This document shows positions 61,393 to 64,000 of a stretch of DNA of 64,000 nt, in pieces. The DNA is from Planctobacterium sp965279005 (GTDB taxonomy: Bacteria; Pseudomonadota; Gammaproteobacteria; Enterobacterales; Alteromonadaceae), in NCBI GenBank assembly GCA_965279005.1, contig CBDIHK010000012.1, forward strand, positions 1 through 64,000, given 5' to 3'. The position numbers were made by a program, and so were the translations under genes. The notes beneath the pieces are model-generated. The model was not told where the DNA came from and did no database searches. It saw only the letters and a program-made list of their open reading frames with translations. Numbering within the stretch: the first letter of the stretch is position 1; every line of letters starts with the position of its first letter.

Positions 61393-63933
61393 TTACTCTA
61401 CATTACAGGCCTCTAAGCTCCATATTTTGTTCACATAATCCTTAATTGAGCGATCTGATGTGAATTTGCCCATGTTGGCTGTGTTGATAATTGCTTTCTC
61501 CGCCCAACCTGCTGTATCGCGGTAAGCCTGGTCAACTTGCTCCTGTGCGTCAGAGTAGGATTCAAAGTCCGCAAGACATAAATACGGGTCACCGTGATCC
61601 AATAAACTGCGTTTTATCGAAGATAGCTCACCCGGTTTGCCAGGGGTGAAATAATCGCTATCCAACCAATCCAGTACCGCTTTGATTTCGCGGTTTTGGT
61701 AGTAATGGTCATGCGGGTTGTAACCAGACTCGCGCAGCGCTTTTACTTCATCAACGGTCAAACCGAAGATAAAGATGTTGTCATTGCCCACTTCTTCAGC
61801 AATTTCGATATTTGCACCATCGAGTGTACCAATAGTCAATGCACCATTAAGCGCTAGCTTCATATTACCTGTGCCTGATGCTTCCTTACCGGCGGTAGAG
61901 ATTTGCTCCGAGACATCGGCTGCCGGGATCATCTTCTCTGCTAGGCTAACCCGGTAGTTAGGCAGGAACACGACTTTTAGCTTGCTATTAACACGGGTAT
62001 CGTTGTTGATCTTGTCTGCAACTTTATTGATTGCGTAGATAATGTCTTTCGCCAACTTGTAGCCCGGTGCCGCTTTTGCCCCAAAGATGAACACCCGCGG
62101 GTGCATATCATAGTCGGGATTTTCCAATAGGCGACGGTATAGCGCCATAATGTGCAACAAATTCAAATGCTGGCGCTTGTATTCGTGCAAACGCTTAATC
62201 TGAATATCGAATATTGCAGTGGGGTCAACTTCAATCCCCACCAAGGCTTTAATTTCGTCTGCCAACGCTTGTTTGTTCTGATGCTTGATAGCCATGAAGC
62301 GATCCTGCATCTTTTTGTCTTTGGCAAACTCGTTTAGGCCCTTCAACTTGTCCAAATCAGTCGGCCAATCAGAGCCCACTGTTTCGTCAATCAATGCAGA
62401 CAAAGCTGGGTTGCAGGCCTTCAGCCAACGCCGTGGGGTTATACCATTGGTGACGTTGGTCAGTTTGCCTGGGTACATCTCATTGAACTCAGGGAACAGG
62501 TTTTCCTTGACCAATTTAGAATGGATTTCAGCCACCCCATTGACCGCAAATGAACCTACAACACTCAAATGCCCCATGCGTACCATCTTTTCTTGGCCTT
62601 CTTCAATAATAGAAAGCTTGCCCTTGATAGAAGAATCATTAGGCCACTTGGCTTCAACTTGTTTCATGAAGCGGTGGTTGATCTCATAAATGATCTCCAA
62701 ATGGCGCGGTAGGATCTTCTCAATCATGCGTGCTGGCCACTTTTCCAATGCTTCTGGCAATAATGTGTGGTTAGTGTAGGCAAACACCTTGGTGCTAATT
62801 GCCCAGGCTTCGTCCCACGGCATCTCTGCCCTATCCACCAAGATGCGCATCAATTCTGGAATTGCGATGGCTGGGTGGGTATCGTTAAGCTGGATCACAA
62901 CCTGCTCGGCGAAGCGGCTCCAATCATCTCCGTGGGCGCGTTTGTAGCGGCGCACAATGTCTTTTAGTGAGCAGGCACAGAAGAAGTATTGCTGGATCAA
63001 ACGCAACTCTTTACCCGCTTCCGTTTCGTCATTCGGGTACAGCACTTTCGAGATGGTTTCTGCTTGTACCGTCTCCGCATGTGAATCGATATAACCACCA
63101 GCGTTAAAAACGTCCCAGTTAAAGTAGTCCGAACTCTGGCTTTCCCATAGACGCAATACGTTGACAGTGTTGCCACCAAAACCGACAACAGGGATATCCC
63201 AAGGCAGGCCTTTTACAATCGAGCCAGGGTGCCACTCTTTTTGGATTTTGCCATTCTCACCATATTTGGTTTCAACGTAGCCGTATAACGGGATTTCCTG
63301 GATTGATTCAGGACGGCAGATCTCCCACGGGTTGCCATAGTCGCGCCAGCTGTCTGGACGTTCGATTTGGGCTCCGTTTTGGATCTCTTGTCGGAATAAA
63401 CCATGCTCATAGTGCAAGCCATAGCCTATTGCAGGTAGCTCCATAGTGGCCAATGAATCCAGGTAACATGCGGCAAGACGACCTAAGCCACCATTGCCCA
63501 ATGCCATATCAGGCTCTTCTTCCATGATATCGGTCAGGCTCATGCCAAGCTCTTGCAAAGCCCCATCGACGGTATCGAATACGCCCAAATTGTGCATGTT
63601 ATTCGACATTAGACGTCCCATCAGGAACTCAGCCGAAAAATAATGTACCGCACGGGTATCGTTGAAATAATGGGTTTTTTGGGTTTTGCGCAGCCTTTCT
63701 AATACGACTTCATTGACGGCACCACAGGTGGCTTTCCACCATGCGTGATTATTGGCTTTATTTTCGTCCGTCCCAAGTGAGCAATGTAGGTGTCGGATAA
63801 TAATGTCTTTCATGGCGGACTTGTCGAGCAGTGCGCCAGGCTCTTTTGCGGAGGCGACAGCCGCTGCCTTCTTAACCGTTTTAGTAACGGTCTTCTTAGC
63901 GACTGTTTTTTTTGAATTGGTTCGAGTTGCCAT
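61393..63933 (-). CDS. glgP: Glycogen/starch phosphorylase
   Basis: 846 residues from the ATG at 63933, with an AGAGG site upstream; eight upstream codons are in frame but less likely. Conserved parts: 'YFSAEFLMGRLMSNNMHNLG', 'ALGNGGLGRLAACYLDSLA', and the pyridoxal-phosphate site 'AGKEASGTGNMKLALNGALT'. The Lys holding PLP is the K of that motif. The first ~40 residues are unusually basic (KKTV repeats) and not part of the enzyme core. It cleaves glycogen to glucose-1-phosphate. Regulation by CsrA is known for glg genes in other gammaproteobacteria. It stands alone. Confidence 0.95.
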   Translation of the reverse strand: MATRTNSKKTVAKKTVTKTVKKAAAVASAKEPGALLDKSAMKDIIIRHLHCSLGTDENKANNHAWWKATCGAVNEVVLERLRKTQKTHYFNDTRAVHYFSAEFLMGRLMSNNMHNLGVFDTVDGALQELGMSLTDIMEEEPDMALGNGGLGRLAACYLDSLATMELPAIGYGLHYEHGLFRQEIQNGAQIERPDSWRDYGNPWEICRPESIQEIPLYGYVETKYGENGKIQKEWHPGSIVKGLPWDIPVVGFGGNTVNVLRLWESQSSDYFNWDVFNAGGYIDSHAETVQAETISKVLYPNDETEAGKELRLIQQYFFCACSLKDIVRRYKRAHGDDWSRFAEQVVIQLNDTHPAIAIPELMRILVDRAEMPWDEAWAISTKVFAYTNHTLLPEALEKWPARMIEKILPRHLEIIYEINHRFMKQVEAKWPNDSSIKGKLSIIEEGQEKMVRMGHLSVVGSFAVNGVAEIHSKLVKENLFPEFNEMYPGKLTNVTNGITPRRWLKACNPALSALIDETVGSDWPTDLDKLKGLNEFAKDKKMQDRFMAIKHQNKQALADEIKALVGIEVDPTAIFDIQIKRLHEYKRQHLNLLHIMALYRRLLENPDYDMHPRVFIFGAKAAPGYKLAKDIIYAINKVADKINNDTRVNSKLKVVFLPNYRVSLAEKMIPAADVSEQISTAGKEASGTGNMKLALNGALTIGTLDGANIEIAEEVGNDNIFIFGLTVDEVKALRESGYNPHDHYYQNREIKAVLDWLDSDYFTPGKPGELSSIKRSLLDHGDPYLCLADFESYSDAQEQVDQAYRDTAGWAEKAIINTANMGKFTSDRSIKDYVNKIWSLEACNVE

Positions 63934-64000
63934 AGTTATACCTCTTAAATTTGGCACGTGGCGTAGCAGAAAAATACTTTCAGTTTGCTACACGGGGAAG

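Noticed and set aside
1..64000. tRNA or rRNA genes, CRISPR arrays, prophage
   Set aside because: None was recognised: no cloverleaf with CCA-adjacent acceptor stem, no regularly spaced repeats, and no phage-type gene cluster.

Overview
The window looks like chromosomal DNA of a marine, heterotrophic gammaproteobacterium of the Alteromonadales type. This rests on gene content: a MerR-type LiuR regulator with a liuABCDE leucine-degradation operon and TTTACGTTAACGTAAA-like operators, a linked valine-degradation operon, a yejK-yejL-yejM block, TonB-dependent uptake, many c-di-GMP and chemotaxis proteins, and glycogen phosphorylase. No rRNA, tRNA, CRISPR array, prophage or transposase gene was seen.

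Layout. 1-5.2 kb: N-terminus of a Cache-domain sensor, a small unknown protein, and an RND efflux pair whose permease carries a one-base frameshift. 5.5-9.1 kb: a sodium:solute symporter and a LytS/LytTR-type two-component pair. 9.2-17.3 kb: Mpo1-like membrane protein, PilZ protein, M61 peptidase with PDZ, M23 peptidase, double-domain PTPS-like protein, and the yejK/yejL/yejM region. 17.4-23.9 kb: a co-directional block of ABC_sub_bind protein, CHASE8-like histidine kinase, TonB-dependent receptor, and two overlapping citrate-synthase-like genes that seem to lack the usual catalytic residues. These converge on an acetolactate-synthase-like ThDP enzyme with an SDR. 26.8-30 kb: a REC-REC-PAS-GGDEF-EAL protein and GmhB. 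30-35.6 kb: valine-catabolic operon (mmsA, acyl-CoA dehydrogenase, HIBCH-like hydrolase, mmsB, SDR). 35.8-39 kb: M16 peptidase and a small membrane protein. 39-47.4 kb: thiolase and divergent liuRABCDE.

47.4-50 kb: a periplasmic binding protein gene broken by a 337-bp element with 25-bp terminal inverted repeats, then an orphan CofD-like gene. 50-55.2 kb: chemoreceptor, cupredoxin-like protein, outer-membrane barrel, LysR regulator and a small unknown protein. 55.2-55.8 kb has no ORF but on the minus strand carries about 28 GGA motifs, many in short hairpin loops, and none on the plus strand: this is the signature of a CsrB/RsmZ-type RNA that sequesters CsrA, and is the strongest undescribed feature here. 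56-64 kb: DUF2189-like and other membrane proteins, an LRAT-like protein, AstE-like deacylase with a HIT protein, an EAL protein with a degenerate GGDEF, and glycogen phosphorylase with a basic N-terminal tail.

Together, branched-chain amino acids are broken down to acetyl-CoA, acetoacetate and propionyl-CoA precursors under probable LiuR control. Carbon storage (glgP), motility and c-di-GMP genes are the processes CsrA systems usually control, but no direct link can be shown from sequence alone. All calls come from reading the sequence; no database search was run.
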